Assembly: GCF_018613415.1 (NCBI RefSeq)
Contig: NZ_JAGGQG010000028.1
Location: 1-51,360 of the forward strand
Source of the DNA: Bacillus sp. ISL-18
GTDB taxonomy: Bacteria; Bacillota; Bacilli; Bacillales; Cytobacillaceae
Reading direction: 5' to 3'
DNA: 51,360 nt
A model generated the notes under the pieces. The model saw only the letters and a list, made by a program, of their open reading frames with translations. It ran no database searches and was not told the origin of the DNA. A program made the position numbers and the translations under genes. How positions within the stretch are numbered: position 1 is the first letter of the stretch; every line of letters begins with the position of its first letter. This document shows positions 18,351 to 27,075 of the stretch, in pieces.

Positions 18351-18560
18351 ATTTAGAATCCCTCCTTTGCCGTTTTGTTCGCTATTGGAAAAATAAGCTA
18401 AATCTACTAGTGGAATTTTTTTAGGAAACAAACCAACTCCAATTAAAATCATGTTAGAATAAAGGAATGGAAAATTTACTTTCTTTTCCGTTATTGAGAT
18501 AATTAATACATTTGATAGAATGCTAGATTTACTATTTTTTAATTTTAGGTAGGTGACAAC

Positions 18561-19322
18561 GTGGGGAAAATCCTTTCAATCGCAAACCAAAAAGGTGGAG
18601 TCGGAAAAACGACAACCTCTGTCAACCTAGGTGCCTGCTTAGCATACATAGGGAAACGGGTCTTACTAGTCGATATTGATCCGCAGGGAAATGCAACAAG
18701 CGGAGTTGGTATTGAAAAGGCTGAAGTTGAACAGTGTATATATGATGTTTTAGTAGATGATGTAGAAGCAAAGGATGTCATTAAAGCAACCTCTGTTGAA
18801 AATTTGTATGCGATTCCAGCTACTATTCAACTAGCAGGAGCTGAAATTGAATTGGTTCCGACTATTTCAAGAGAAGTTCGGTTAAAACGTGCTCTTGGGG
18901 AAGTGAAAGATCAGTTTGATTACATTATTATCGATTGCCCGCCATCATTAGGACTATTAACATTAAATGCACTAACTGCATCGGATGCGGTTTTAATCCC
19001 GGTACAATGTGAGTACTATGCATTAGAAGGTCTTAGTCAATTATTAAATACTGTTAGACTCGTCCAAAAACATTTAAATCAAGATTTGAAAATTGAGGGC
19101 GTGCTGCTAACGATGCTTGATGCAAGAACAAACCTTGGACTTCAAGTGATTGAAGAAGTAAAAAAATACTTTCAAGATAAAGTCTATAAAACCATTATTC
19201 CAAGAAATGTACGTCTAAGTGAAGCACCCAGCCATGGGGAGCCAATCATTACTTATGATGCTAAATCCCGGGGGGCTGAAGTTTATTTAGATTTAGCGAA
19301 GGAAGTGGTCTCAAATGGCTAA
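18561..19322 (+). CDS. soj: Chromosome partitioning ATPase Soj (ParA)
   Basis: A deviant-Walker ParA ATPase that works with Spo0J and also controls DnaA activity. The 253-residue product has the P-loop KGGVGKTT (residues 11-18), DIDPQGNAT and IIDCPPSLG. The start is GTG preceded by AGGTAGGTGA. It overlaps spo0J by eight bases, giving the usual coupled pair. Confidence 0.97.
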   Translation: MGKILSIANQKGGVGKTTTSVNLGACLAYIGKRVLLVDIDPQGNATSGVGIEKAEVEQCIYDVLVDDVEAKDVIKATSVENLYAIPATIQLAGAEIELVPTISREVRLKRALGEVKDQFDYIIIDCPPSLGLLTLNALTASDAVLIPVQCEYYALEGLSQLLNTVRLVQKHLNQDLKIEGVLLTMLDARTNLGLQVIEEVKKYFQDKVYKTIIPRNVRLSEAPSHGEPIITYDAKSRGAEVYLDLAKEVVSNG

Positions 19323-20157
19323 AGGTTTAGGAAAAGGATTGAATGCCTTCTTTAATGAAGTAAGTAAAGAAGAGACAGTCCAGGAAATTAAACTGAAAGA
19401 GCTTCGTCCAAACCCATATCAGCCACGGAAAACCTTCCAGCAAGAAACCATTGACGAACTAAGAGATTCGATCATAGAGCATGGGATTCTGCAGCCGATT
19501 GTCGTCCGCAAAAGTATTAGGGGCTATGAAATTGTAGTCGGCGAACGGCGCTTCCGTGCTGCCAAGGAAGCGCAGCTTGAAACCATCCCTGCTGTTGTCC
19601 GTGAGCTCACGGAGCAGCAAATGATGGAATTAGCTGTCCTAGAAAACCTGCAAAGAGAAGATTTAAACCCGATAGAAGAGGGACAAGCATATCAAACATT
19701 AATAGAAAAGTTAAAGCTTACACAGGAAGAGGTAGCTAAGCGTCTAGGAAAAAGCCGGCCGCATGTAGCGAACCATATCCGCCTGCTCTCCCTCCCTCCA
19801 AAAATTCAGGAACTTATTTCAAGCGGGAGTATTTCAATGGGACATGGCCGTGCATTACTAGGACTTCGACAGAAAGCAAAGCTGCCTGTTTTAGTGGACA
19901 AGGTAATCAAGGAAGGACTGAATGTCCGTCAATTAGAAAAGTTAATCCAGCAAATAAACGAGAATGTTTCACGTGAAACAAAAAAGCCGGAACAGAAAAA
20001 GGATGTATTTGTGCAGCAGCGTGAGCATTCTCTTCGTGAACGGTTTGGAACAACGGTAAATATTGTTCAAAAGAAAAATAAAGGGAAAATTGAAATTGAA
20101 TTTTTCTCACAAGAGGATTTAGAGCGGATCTTAGAAATGCTTGATCAAGAGGAATAA
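19315..20157 (+). CDS. spo0J: Chromosome partitioning protein Spo0J (ParB)
   Basis: A CTP-dependent DNA clamp that loads at parS, spreads, recruits SMC and stimulates Soj. The 280-residue product has the CTP-binding GERRFRAAKEA, the ENLQREDLNPIEEGQAY motif, a helix-turn-helix (TQEEVAKRLGKSRPHVANHI) and a C-terminal dimerisation domain. Its own coding sequence contains a perfect parS (19975-19990), which encodes NVSRET. Confidence 0.97.
   Translation: MAKGLGKGLNAFFNEVSKEETVQEIKLKELRPNPYQPRKTFQQETIDELRDSIIEHGILQPIVVRKSIRGYEIVVGERRFRAAKEAQLETIPAVVRELTEQQMMELAVLENLQREDLNPIEEGQAYQTLIEKLKLTQEEVAKRLGKSRPHVANHIRLLSLPPKIQELISSGSISMGHGRALLGLRQKAKLPVLVDKVIKEGLNVRQLEKLIQQINENVSRETKKPEQKKDVFVQQREHSLRERFGTTVNIVQKKNKGKIEIEFFSQEDLERILEMLDQEE
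19975..19990. promoter_or_regulatory. parS site within spo0J
   Basis: TGTTTCACGTGAAACA is the perfect 16-bp palindromic ParB/Spo0J binding site. B. subtilis has a parS inside spo0J as well. Confidence 0.95.
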
Positions 20158-20200
20158 GAAAAGCTACAGCCCATAGGCGCTGCGGCTGGACAATTCTCAA
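20158..20200. repeat. Right-arm fragment of repeat family B
   Basis: CATAGGCGCTGCGGCTGGAC and the following AATTCTCA match the right end of the copies at 10592-10786 (GGCGCTGCTGCAAGACAATT). The left arm is reduced to GAAAAGC. It lies right after the spo0J stop. Confidence 0.5.
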
Positions 20201-20227
20201 AGTCAATTTTATAGTTCTGCTAAATAG

Positions 20228-20251
20228 ACTCGCCACTCGGCGGGTTTTTCT
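20228..20251 (+). terminator. spo0J terminator
   Basis: ACTCGCC/GGCGGGT stem (20228-20234 and 20239-20245) with an ACTC loop, followed by a T-run. Confidence 0.8.
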
Positions 20252-20335
20252 TTGTTAAAAAATCTTCCAATTCATTCGTGGACATGCTAGGTTATAACTA
20301 TTATTATTTCGAGCGACGAAGAAGGAGAAAAGAGT

Positions 20336-21052
20336 ATGTTTTTATTAGGAACACTTGTGAATGGTCTATTAATTGTTATTGGTACTCTTCTAGGTAAATG
20401 GTTAAATCGGATACCAGAGGGAATGAAAAAGACCGTCATGTATGCAATCGGTCTGTCGGTTATGGTTTTAGGCTTACAAATGGGCTTAAAGAGTGAAAAC
20501 TTTCTAATCGTGATTATTAGCCTAGTTGTGGGTGCTGTTGCCGGTGAGCTATTAAGATTAGAAGATAAATTAAATGATTTAGGCGGCTGGCTCGAACGCA
20601 GGGTAGGTTCCAATGGGAAAGGAAGTATTTCTGAGGGATTTGTGACGGCAACCTTAATCTTTGTGATTGGGGCAATGGCCATTATTGGTGCTCTTGATAG
20701 CGGTATTCGCGGCGATCATGATGTATTGTACACCAAATCATTAATCGATGGTTTTACGGCGTTAATCCTAACAACTACGCTTGGAATTGGCGTTATTTTT
20801 TCAGCCATCCCTGTTGTCCTCTATGAAGGATTAATTGCTTTATTTGCGACACAAATTGATCGCTTCGTTCCTAAAGAATTAATGGATCAATTTATTGTTG
20901 AAATGACGGCAACGGGTGGTGTGATGATTTTTGCCATCGGGCTGAACCTTACCGGTATAGTGAAAATTAAAGTAGCAAACCTACTGCCAGGAATTGTAGT
21001 CACAGGGATAATCGTTACGATTCTCTACAGCTATCATCACTTTTTTATATGA
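20336..21052 (+). CDS. DUF554 family membrane protein
   Basis: A 238-residue hydrophobic protein with about six membrane segments and a glycine-rich start (MFLLGTLVNGLLIVIGTLLG). The pattern GALDSGIRGDHDVLYTKS (residues 119-136) is characteristic of the DUF554 family (B. subtilis YdfK type), whose function is not established. ATG follows AAGGAG. It is convergent with yyaC across a shared terminator. Confidence is in the family only. Confidence 0.85.
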   Translation: MFLLGTLVNGLLIVIGTLLGKWLNRIPEGMKKTVMYAIGLSVMVLGLQMGLKSENFLIVIISLVVGAVAGELLRLEDKLNDLGGWLERRVGSNGKGSISEGFVTATLIFVIGAMAIIGALDSGIRGDHDVLYTKSLIDGFTALILTTTLGIGVIFSAIPVVLYEGLIALFATQIDRFVPKELMDQFIVEMTATGGVMIFAIGLNLTGIVKIKVANLLPGIVVTGIIVTILYSYHHFFI

Positions 21053-21056
21053 GTGA

Positions 21057-21092
21057 AAAAGAGCAATCGATTAGTGGTCGATTGCTCTTTTA
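21057..21092. terminator. Bidirectional terminator between DUF554 gene and yyaC
   Basis: AAAAGAGCAATCGA/TCGATTGCTCTTTT, a 14-bp perfect stem with a 7-base loop. The A-run and T-run make it work on both strands, serving the two convergent genes. Confidence 0.92.
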
Positions 21093-21704
21093 ATTTGTCT
21101 TTTCTTCCTCTACCCAATCCAATTCTGTCCAGTTTTGGTTTGGATAAAGCAGGCTGGCTTGAACGATTCCCGATGCAATCGTCTTAGCCATTTTCATCAC
21201 AAGATTCAACCTTGTATTTTGTAAGACAAAAAATTCCATGAACCCGCTGACATTGACAATTCCAGTAATATGAATGTCACCGACGGCAGGCAGTTCCTTG
21301 TTAACCCCTGCTCCTGGTTTGACTGGCCCATCCCCAACTTGGATAACACCGACATTTTTAATCCGTCCTAAGCAGGCATCAATCCCAATTATGTATGGAT
21401 TGGCATGAATAGTAGTAATCTCAAGCAGTTTATCTGCCAGATTAACAGCATGAATAGGTTCATCTAAAGTTCCGTAAACGTAAAATGATTGAAGTTCCTT
21501 TTCCTCAAGAAGGCTCCCGACCAGCGGTCCTAATGAATCCCCTGTAGAGCGGTCAGTTCCAATACAAACAAATACAATAGGGCGTCTAGTGACACTAGGG
21601 ATATTTAGGAGTAATTCATGAGCAAGCTGTTCAGCAGCATCCGATTCATCATGTACGATGCTTACCTTGCCCCTCCTGTCAAAAAAGCTAGTCTTCAAAT
21701 TCAT
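21090..21704 (-). CDS. yyaC: Sporulation protein YyaC (DUF1256, GPR-like protease fold)
   Basis: A 204-residue DUF1256 protein related to the germination protease GPR (peptidase A25 family), found only in spore formers. Visible motifs are IVFVCIGTDRSTGDSLGPLVG and IIGIDACLGR, the likely acidic active-site region, plus KPGAGVNKELPAVGDI. ATG 21704 follows AGGGAG at a good spacing; an in-frame GTG three codons upstream overlaps that site and is less likely. The substrate in spores is unknown to me. Confidence 0.9.
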   Translation of the reverse strand: MNLKTSFFDRRGKVSIVHDESDAAEQLAHELLLNIPSVTRRPIVFVCIGTDRSTGDSLGPLVGSLLEEKELQSFYVYGTLDEPIHAVNLADKLLEITTIHANPYIIGIDACLGRIKNVGVIQVGDGPVKPGAGVNKELPAVGDIHITGIVNVSGFMEFFVLQNTRLNLVMKMAKTIASGIVQASLLYPNQNWTELDWVEEEKTN

Positions 21705-21905
21705 TCCGTCCACTCCCTAACACATAATCATTCATTGAAAAAATCAGCTCGTTTTGGGGCTGTTATCCGTGTTTTTAATCAGTATACGGAAAATTTTGAA
21801 AATCTATACATCGGATAGGCAAAAAATGCAAATTCATAATGCTATTATCTAAAAAGAAAACTTGTTAAAATAGAATGGATACAGAGGGTTAGAGGAAGGT
21901 GTTAT

Positions 21906-22790
21906 ATGAGTCTTACACAAAGAGGAATACAAAAGCTTATCGATAAATATCAAAATGAAGACACCTGGTTGAATATTGGAGAAGGCTTGCTTAAAATAAT
22001 TGTCATCATAGTTATTGCCAATATTTTAATTCGAATCGGCAAGCTGGCCATTCATAACATTTTTAAAATTAGAAATCTTTCTCCATTGAACACATCTGAA
22101 CGAAGGGAAGCAACACTTTCTAAGCTGCTTGACAATATGCTTACCTACGTCGTTTACTTTATTGCCCTTATGATGGTCCTATCGGTACTGGGAATCGATG
22201 TAAAGGCACTGATTGCCGGAGCTGGAGTCGTTGGTTTAGCAGTCGGTTTTGGCGCTCAGAGCTTGGTAAAGGACGTTATTTCCGGATTCTTTATTATTTT
22301 TGAGGATCAGTTTTCTGTGGGTGACCATGTTCGGATTGGACAATTTGAAGGAAACGTTCAGGCAATTGGATTAAGAACGACCAAATTAAAGAGCTGGACA
22401 GGAGAAGTTCATATTTTACCTAATGGAAGTATTGCAGAGGTAACAAACTTTTCACTTAATAACAGCTTAGCGATCATTGATGTTGGCATTGCTTATGAAG
22501 AGGACCTTGATAAAGCTGAAAGGGTTATAAGGGAGTTACTTGAAAAAATGCCGGAAAGATATGAAGAATTGGTTAAAGAACCGGATTTTCTTGGAATTCA
22601 AAATTTTGGGCCGTCCGAGGTGACATTAAGAATTGTGGCTGAAACACTGCCAATGCAGCATGCCGCAGTATCAAGGAAAATCCGCAAAGATATTAAACTT
22701 TCTTTAGATGAGCATGGAATTGAAATTCCGTATCCACGGATGGTTATGTATTCGAAAGATAATGGTAATATGAAAGAACCAAGTGTTTAA
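21906..22790 (+). CDS. Small-conductance mechanosensitive channel (MscS family)
   Basis: A 294-residue MscS-type channel that releases solutes on hypo-osmotic shock. It has three membrane segments (about residues 26-45, 70-92 and 97-120). The pore-lining helix carries GAGVVGLAVGFGAQSLVKDVISG, followed by a beta-domain (GDHVRIGQFEGNVQAIGLRTTKL) and a C-terminal alpha/beta domain. ATG follows GAGGAAGG. yyzM starts 13 bases after its stop. Confidence 0.92.
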   Translation: MSLTQRGIQKLIDKYQNEDTWLNIGEGLLKIIVIIVIANILIRIGKLAIHNIFKIRNLSPLNTSERREATLSKLLDNMLTYVVYFIALMMVLSVLGIDVKALIAGAGVVGLAVGFGAQSLVKDVISGFFIIFEDQFSVGDHVRIGQFEGNVQAIGLRTTKLKSWTGEVHILPNGSIAEVTNFSLNNSLAIIDVGIAYEEDLDKAERVIRELLEKMPERYEELVKEPDFLGIQNFGPSEVTLRIVAETLPMQHAAVSRKIRKDIKLSLDEHGIEIPYPRMVMYSKDNGNMKEPSV

Positions 22791-22803
22791 GGGGGACAAA
22801 CAG

Positions 22804-23001
22804 ATGGAAGAAAAAGAATTTGCCCTAAATGACGTTGTAGAGATGAAGAAACAACATCCATGTGGTACCAACCGCTGGAAAATTATTCGGATGGGAATGG
22901 ATGTCCGGATCAAATGTGAGGGCTGCGGTCATAGTGTTTTGATCCCAAGAAGAGAATTTTCAAGGAAAATGAAAAAAATTTTAGTCAAGCATGAAGGATA
23001 A
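22804..23001 (+). CDS. yyzM: DUF951 family protein YyzM
   Basis: A 65-residue basic protein with one CxxC (IKCEGCGHSVLIPRREF), typical of DUF951, possibly a zinc or nucleic-acid binding fold. ATG 22804 follows AGGGGGA. The B. subtilis counterpart, of similar length, lies in the same neighbourhood. Its function is unknown. A terminator overlaps its stop codon. Confidence 0.88.
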   Translation: MEEKEFALNDVVEMKKQHPCGTNRWKIIRMGMDVRIKCEGCGHSVLIPRREFSRKMKKILVKHEG

Positions 23002-23020
23002 TATTTCATGCTTCTTTTTT
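22987..23020 (+). terminator. yyzM terminator
   Basis: AAGCATGAA/TTCATGCTT stem (22987-22995 and 23005-23013) followed by CTTTTTT. Confidence 0.85.
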
Positions 23021-23077
23021 ATTCAGCTCTATTATAGCTGATGAATAAATAGAAACAGTATGACGGGAGTGGCGATG

Positions 23078-25090
23078 ATGGTGGAAATACGAAAGGCGGC
23101 ATGTCCGTTAAACTGCTGGGATAGCTGTGGTTTTCATGTAACAATTGACAATGGCAAGGTGATCAAAGTGGAGGGTGACCCGGCACATCCGATCACTAGA
23201 GGGAAAATATGCGGGCGTGGGCGGATGCTAGAGAAAAGAACCAATTCTAAGCAGCGTCTATTAAACCCGTTAAAAAAGATAAATGGAGAATTTGTAGAAA
23301 TTTCATGGGAGCAGGCCCTTGATGAAATTGCAGCGAAGTTTCTAGAAATAAAACAAACGGTTGGGACAACTGCTGTTCTGCACAGCCATGACTATGCTAA
23401 TAATGGAATTTTAAAAAATTTAGACCAGCGCTTTTTTAATTGTTATGGCGGGGTAACGCAAGTTTATGGATCTCTCTGCTGGGGAGCAGGAATTGAAGCC
23501 CAGAAGTGGGATTTTGGAAATGCCTATAGCCATGAACCCGATGATATTGTTAACAGCAAAAATATTATTATTTGGGGACGAAATGTTGCCAGAACCAATA
23601 TGCATTTATATGAAAGATTGCTAGAGGCAAAGAAACAAGGTGTTAAGTTATATGTGATTGATCCGCTTTATAATGCGACGGCCAAACAAGCGGATGAATT
23701 TATTACCATAAAACCGGGAATGGATGGAATATTGGCTGCTGGTATTATGAAAGAAATACTCCGGCTTGGACTAGAAGATCAGGATTTTATTAATCAAGCC
23801 ACACTCGGATTTGAAGATTTAGTAGGGCTTCTTGATAGTATTTCCCTAGAAAAGATCAGTGAAATGACAGAAGTGTCTGATGAGATGATTACCAAATTAG
23901 CACTTGTCTATAGTGACAGACCCACCGCTACTTTTATGGGCTTAGGAATGCAGCGCTATGAAAATGGCGGAAATACTATTCGTTTGATCGATGCCCTGGC
24001 AGCTATCAGTGGAAATATTGGCCTTCCTGGAGGAGGAGCCAATTATGCTAATCTCCAGGTTGGCCAAAGTTTCGCTTTTCATGAGTTAACCCTCCCTCAT
24101 CGTAAACAAGAGAGCCGCCAATTCTCTATAATGAAACAGGCGGAAGAGACCTTAAAGGCTGCCGATCCAGCAATTGAAATGATTGTGGTGACATGCGGGA
24201 ACCCGCTTACACAGGTCCCGGATAGCGGCGTAGTTGAAAAGGCCTTCTCTTCTGTGCCGACCGTTGTAGTGCTGGAGCAATTTATGACGGATACCGCATT
24301 AGTTGCAGATTATGTTTTGCCTACGACAACTGCTTTTGAAGAAGAAGATTTTTATTATTCTTCTATGTATCATCATTATGTAAATTACAGTCCAAAACTT
24401 GTTTCGGCCCCTGGAGAAGCAAAATCCGATTTATGGATTTGGACACAGCTGGCAGCAAGACTTGGATTCGGTGATGATTTTGCTTATACGCAAGATGAAT
24501 GGTTAAGGATGACCTTAAAGCCGCTGAAAGATTCAGGCATTACTCTTGAAAAATTAAAAGAGCAGCACACGATGGAACTGCCAGTTGAAAAGGTGCCATG
24601 GCATAATCGTGAATTTCAAACCCCCTCCGGGAAATTTGAATTTACTTCTAAAATAGGTCAACAAAGAGGTAAAAACGGATTGTTAACGTTAGCCGTTCCG
24701 GAGGAATCCAAGTGGAACAATCCTGTGCTTGCCAAAGACTTTCCCTATCAGCTGCTGACCATCCATCCAATGCGTTCGAACCATTCCCAAAATTATCATC
24801 TTTTAGGTGAGACCCTTAGACTTAAAGTAGAGGTTGCCCCAAATATTGCCGAAGAAAAAGGGTTAGTAAACGGTGATTTTGTAAGAGTATGGAATGACCG
24901 CGGCGAAGTGAAGGGGTATATTTCCATATTAGTGAAGGCACATCCTAACACGATTAATATTGATGAAGGCATCTGGAAGAGGTTTGGCGGTTCTGTTAAT
25001 CAACTGACCTCGAGCCGGGAATCAGATAATGGGATGGGCAGTACCCTTTACGATTGTCTAGTAAATCTCGAAAAGTGGGAAACCAACTAA
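23078..25090 (+). CDS. yyaE: Molybdopterin-dependent oxidoreductase (YyaE-type)
   Basis: A 670-residue bis-MGD molybdoenzyme of the DMSO-reductase family. The N-terminus has four cysteines (9, 13, 17 and 45 from this start) that bind a [4Fe-4S] cluster, then WGRNVARTN, MGLGMQRYENG, NPLTQVPDSG and a C-terminal molydopterin-binding domain (LLTIHPMRSNHSQNYH). No twin-arginine signal is seen, so it is cytoplasmic. The substrate is unknown. ATG 23078 (or 23075) follows GGGAG; the more upstream ATG 23060 lacks a site. Its place before ychF matches B. subtilis yyaE-yyaF. Confidence 0.85.
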   Translation: MVEIRKAACPLNCWDSCGFHVTIDNGKVIKVEGDPAHPITRGKICGRGRMLEKRTNSKQRLLNPLKKINGEFVEISWEQALDEIAAKFLEIKQTVGTTAVLHSHDYANNGILKNLDQRFFNCYGGVTQVYGSLCWGAGIEAQKWDFGNAYSHEPDDIVNSKNIIIWGRNVARTNMHLYERLLEAKKQGVKLYVIDPLYNATAKQADEFITIKPGMDGILAAGIMKEILRLGLEDQDFINQATLGFEDLVGLLDSISLEKISEMTEVSDEMITKLALVYSDRPTATFMGLGMQRYENGGNTIRLIDALAAISGNIGLPGGGANYANLQVGQSFAFHELTLPHRKQESRQFSIMKQAEETLKAADPAIEMIVVTCGNPLTQVPDSGVVEKAFSSVPTVVVLEQFMTDTALVADYVLPTTTAFEEEDFYYSSMYHHYVNYSPKLVSAPGEAKSDLWIWTQLAARLGFGDDFAYTQDEWLRMTLKPLKDSGITLEKLKEQHTMELPVEKVPWHNREFQTPSGKFEFTSKIGQQRGKNGLLTLAVPEESKWNNPVLAKDFPYQLLTIHPMRSNHSQNYHLLGETLRLKVEVAPNIAEEKGLVNGDFVRVWNDRGEVKGYISILVKAHPNTINIDEGIWKRFGGSVNQLTSSRESDNGMGSTLYDCLVNLEKWETN

Positions 25091-25121
25091 CTGCTGCAAA
25101 AAAAGCGGCAGTTGTATTTTT
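25089..25121 (+). terminator. yyaE terminator
   Basis: AACTGCTGC/GCGGCAGTT stem (25089-25097 and 25105-25113) with an A7 loop, followed by GTATTTTTT. Confidence 0.85.
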
Positions 25122-25210
25122 TGTGTTTGTTGTCTTATAATTGTGAGAGGCTTTTTAATATATAAAGAACTTATTTTTATATAGATACTTATTACTAGGA
25201 GTGAACGTGA

Positions 25211-26311
25211 ATGGCTTTAACAGCTGGTATTGTCGGTTTGCCGAACGTTGGTAAGTCGACATTATTTAATGCAATAACACAAGCAGGAGCGGAATCAGCG
25301 AATTATCCTTTCTGTACGATTGACCCGAACGTAGGAATTGTTGAAGTACCTGACCATCGTCTGCAAAAATTAACGGAACTTGTGCAGCCAAAAAAGACGG
25401 TTCCAACGGCATTTGAATTTACCGATATTGCCGGGATTGTTAAAGGGGCTAGTAAAGGTGAAGGACTCGGAAATAAGTTTCTTTCACATATTCGCCAAGT
25501 AGATGCGATTTGTCAGGTAGTCCGCTGCTTTGCGGATGAAAACATCACCCACGTATCTGGTAAGGTAGATCCAATTGATGATATTGAAACGATTAACCTT
25601 GAGTTAATTCTTGCTGATATGGAATCAGTCGAAAAAAGAATTAGCCGTGTGGAAAAGTTGGCTAAGCAAAAAGATAAAGAAGCTGCAGCTGAATTTGAAG
25701 TCCTTGCGATGCTGCGCGATGCCTTTGAAGCTGAGAAGCCGGCTCGTACTATTGACTTTACCGATGAACAATTAAAACTAGTTAAGGGTCTTCACTTGTT
25801 AACGATTAAGCCGGTTTTATATGTTGCCAATGTGAGCGAAGATGATATTGCTGACCCAGCTGATAATGAATACGTACAAAAGGTACGTGAATTTGCGGCA
25901 AAAGATAATGCCGAAGTGATTGTCATTTGTGCCAAAATTGAAGAAGAAATCGCTGAGCTTGAAGGTGAAGAGAAGGCGATGTTCCTTTCTGAGTTAGGCA
26001 TTGAAGAATCCGGATTAGATCAATTAATTCGTGCTGCATACAGCCTGCTGGGTTTAGCTACTTACTTCACAGCGGGTGTACAGGAAGTACGTGCCTGGAC
26101 TTTCAGAAAAGGAATGAAAGCTCCGCAATGTGCCGGCGTTATTCATTCTGATTTTGAACGTGGATTTATTCGTGCGGAAACCGTTTCTTTTGATGATTTG
26201 TTAGCTGCTGGCAGCCATAATGCAGCAAAGGAAGCAGGAAAGGTCCGCTTAGAAGGTAAGGACTATGAAGTAAAAGACGGCGATGTTATCCATTTCCGCT
26301 TTAACGTATAA
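25211..26311 (+). CDS. ychF: Ribosome-binding ATPase YchF (Obg family)
   Basis: A 366-residue Obg-family protein (B. subtilis YyaF) that binds ribosomes. It has G1 GLPNVGKST (residues 8-16), G3 DIAGIVKGASKGEGLGN, and NVSEDD in place of the usual NKxD, which explains the family's preference for ATP. A C-terminal TGS domain (TFRKGMKAPQCAGVIHSDF) follows. ATG is preceded by AGGAGTG. Confidence 0.97.
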   Translation: MALTAGIVGLPNVGKSTLFNAITQAGAESANYPFCTIDPNVGIVEVPDHRLQKLTELVQPKKTVPTAFEFTDIAGIVKGASKGEGLGNKFLSHIRQVDAICQVVRCFADENITHVSGKVDPIDDIETINLELILADMESVEKRISRVEKLAKQKDKEAAAEFEVLAMLRDAFEAEKPARTIDFTDEQLKLVKGLHLLTIKPVLYVANVSEDDIADPADNEYVQKVREFAAKDNAEVIVICAKIEEEIAELEGEEKAMFLSELGIEESGLDQLIRAAYSLLGLATYFTAGVQEVRAWTFRKGMKAPQCAGVIHSDFERGFIRAETVSFDDLLAAGSHNAAKEAGKVRLEGKDYEVKDGDVIHFRFNV

Positions 26312-26365
26312 GTTATTTTTTGAGGCTGACCCAATAGGTGGATGATGAATAAATTATGCACACTA

Positions 26366-26496
26366 TGTTGATTGGAGCGGAAGGCACGAAGACTCCTGCG
26401 GGAGTACGGGGCTAGGGAGACCCCGCAGGAGCGAAGCGACGAGGAGGCTCCCCGGACCGCCCGCGGAAAGCGAAGTGCCTGGAGCGGAAATCAACA
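26366..26496. repeat. 131-bp nested palindromic repeat, family C
   Basis: The ends are TGTTGATT and AATCAACA, followed inward by AGGCAC/GTGCCT, and the centre holds CTCCTGCGGG/CCCCGCAGGAG. The element is GC-rich compared with its surroundings and folds on itself. It resembles dispersed repeats I associate with Bacillus-group genomes. The 26312-26716 gap contains this repeat, a terminator and the rpsF promoter; 26312-26365 shows nothing else. Confidence 0.75.
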
Positions 26497-26516
26497 GACC
26501 AGTTTAATGAATAAAA

Positions 26517-26563
26517 AAAAGAGGGTGCTTCTAAAAGTTATACTTTTGGGACACCTTCTTTTC
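26517..26563 (+). terminator. Probable terminator before rpsF
   Basis: An imperfect stem (AAGAGGGTG..AAAAGT against ACTTTTGGGACACCTTCTT) is followed by TTTTCATT. It probably ends ychF transcription, after the repeat. Confidence 0.55.
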
Positions 26564-26613
26564 ATTAATTTAAAAGATTTAGGATGAATTAAATGGCAGA
26601 AACATGAACGTCA

Positions 26614-26642
26614 TTGCATTTTCATTTATTATGTGCTATAAT
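26614..26642 (+). promoter_or_regulatory. rpsF operon promoter (sigma-A, extended -10)
   Basis: TTGCAT (26614-26619), 17 bases, then TATAAT (26637-26642) preceded by TGC, an extended -10. It lies 75 bases before rpsF. Confidence 0.85.
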
Positions 26643-26667
26643 TTCAACTTGTGAGTAATTAATTAAT

Positions 26668-26710
26668 TGCTCCTTGCCCATAACTGGGCCGTTTAGACCA
26701 AAAGGAGGTG
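26668..26710 (+). promoter_or_regulatory. Possible S6:S18 autoregulatory leader of rpsF
   Basis: The leader has an outer CTCCTT/AAGGAG pairing (26670-26675 and 26702-26707) that would cover the ribosome binding site, an inner GCCCA/TGGGC hairpin (26676-26689), and CCG just after it. The known bacterial S6:S18 mRNA motif has a hairpin with a CCG bulge. The match is by eye and the exact fold is uncertain. Confidence 0.5.
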
Positions 26711-26716
26711 ACTGTG

Positions 26717-27004
26717 ATGAATAAGTACGAAATCATGTACATCATCCGCCCAAATATTGAAGATGAAGCAAAGAAGGCTCTTGTTGAGCGTTTTAACACA
26801 ATTCTTCTTGAAAACGGTGCGGAAACTGCTGAAACAAAAGATTGGGGTAAGCGCCGTCTAGCATACGAAATCAACGATTTCCGTGACGGATACTACGAAA
26901 TCGCTAAAACTACATCTTCAGCTGCTGCAGTACAAGAATTTTCTCGTCTTGCAAAAATCAGCGAAGATATCATTCGCCATATCGTAATTAAAGAAGAAGC
27001 TTAA
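26717..27004 (+). CDS. rpsF: 30S ribosomal protein S6
   Basis: A 95-residue protein, the S6 partner of S18 on the 30S platform (MNKYEIMYIIRPNIEDE; KRRLAYEINDFRDGYY). ATG 26717 follows a perfect AAAGGAGGTGA; the upstream GTG overlapping that site is excluded. It is first in the rpsF-ssbA-rpsR operon. Confidence 0.98.
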   Translation: MNKYEIMYIIRPNIEDEAKKALVERFNTILLENGAETAETKDWGKRRLAYEINDFRDGYYEIAKTTSSAAAVQEFSRLAKISEDIIRHIVIKEEA

Positions 27005-27030
27005 GAATTATATAGATTTCTTGGTAAAAT

Positions 27031-27046
27031 TGTTCCACGTGGAACA
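27031..27046. promoter_or_regulatory. parS-like palindrome between rpsF and ssbA
   Basis: TGTTCCACGTGGAACA is a perfect 16-bp palindrome differing from the Bacillus consensus parS (TGTTTCACGTGAAACA) by one symmetric substitution in each half. It resembles the parS described for Pseudomonas. It lies in the 71-bp rpsF-ssbA gap, about 7 kb from spo0J. Confidence 0.65.
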
Positions 27047-27075
27047 TATTTCCAAAAGAAAAGGAGTTGATTCTG

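Noticed and set aside
26372..26587. Open frame of 71 codons within the 26.4-kb repeat
   Set aside because: It lies in the 131-bp palindrome and the following terminator and has no ribosome binding site; its Arg-rich content is that of translated repeat.
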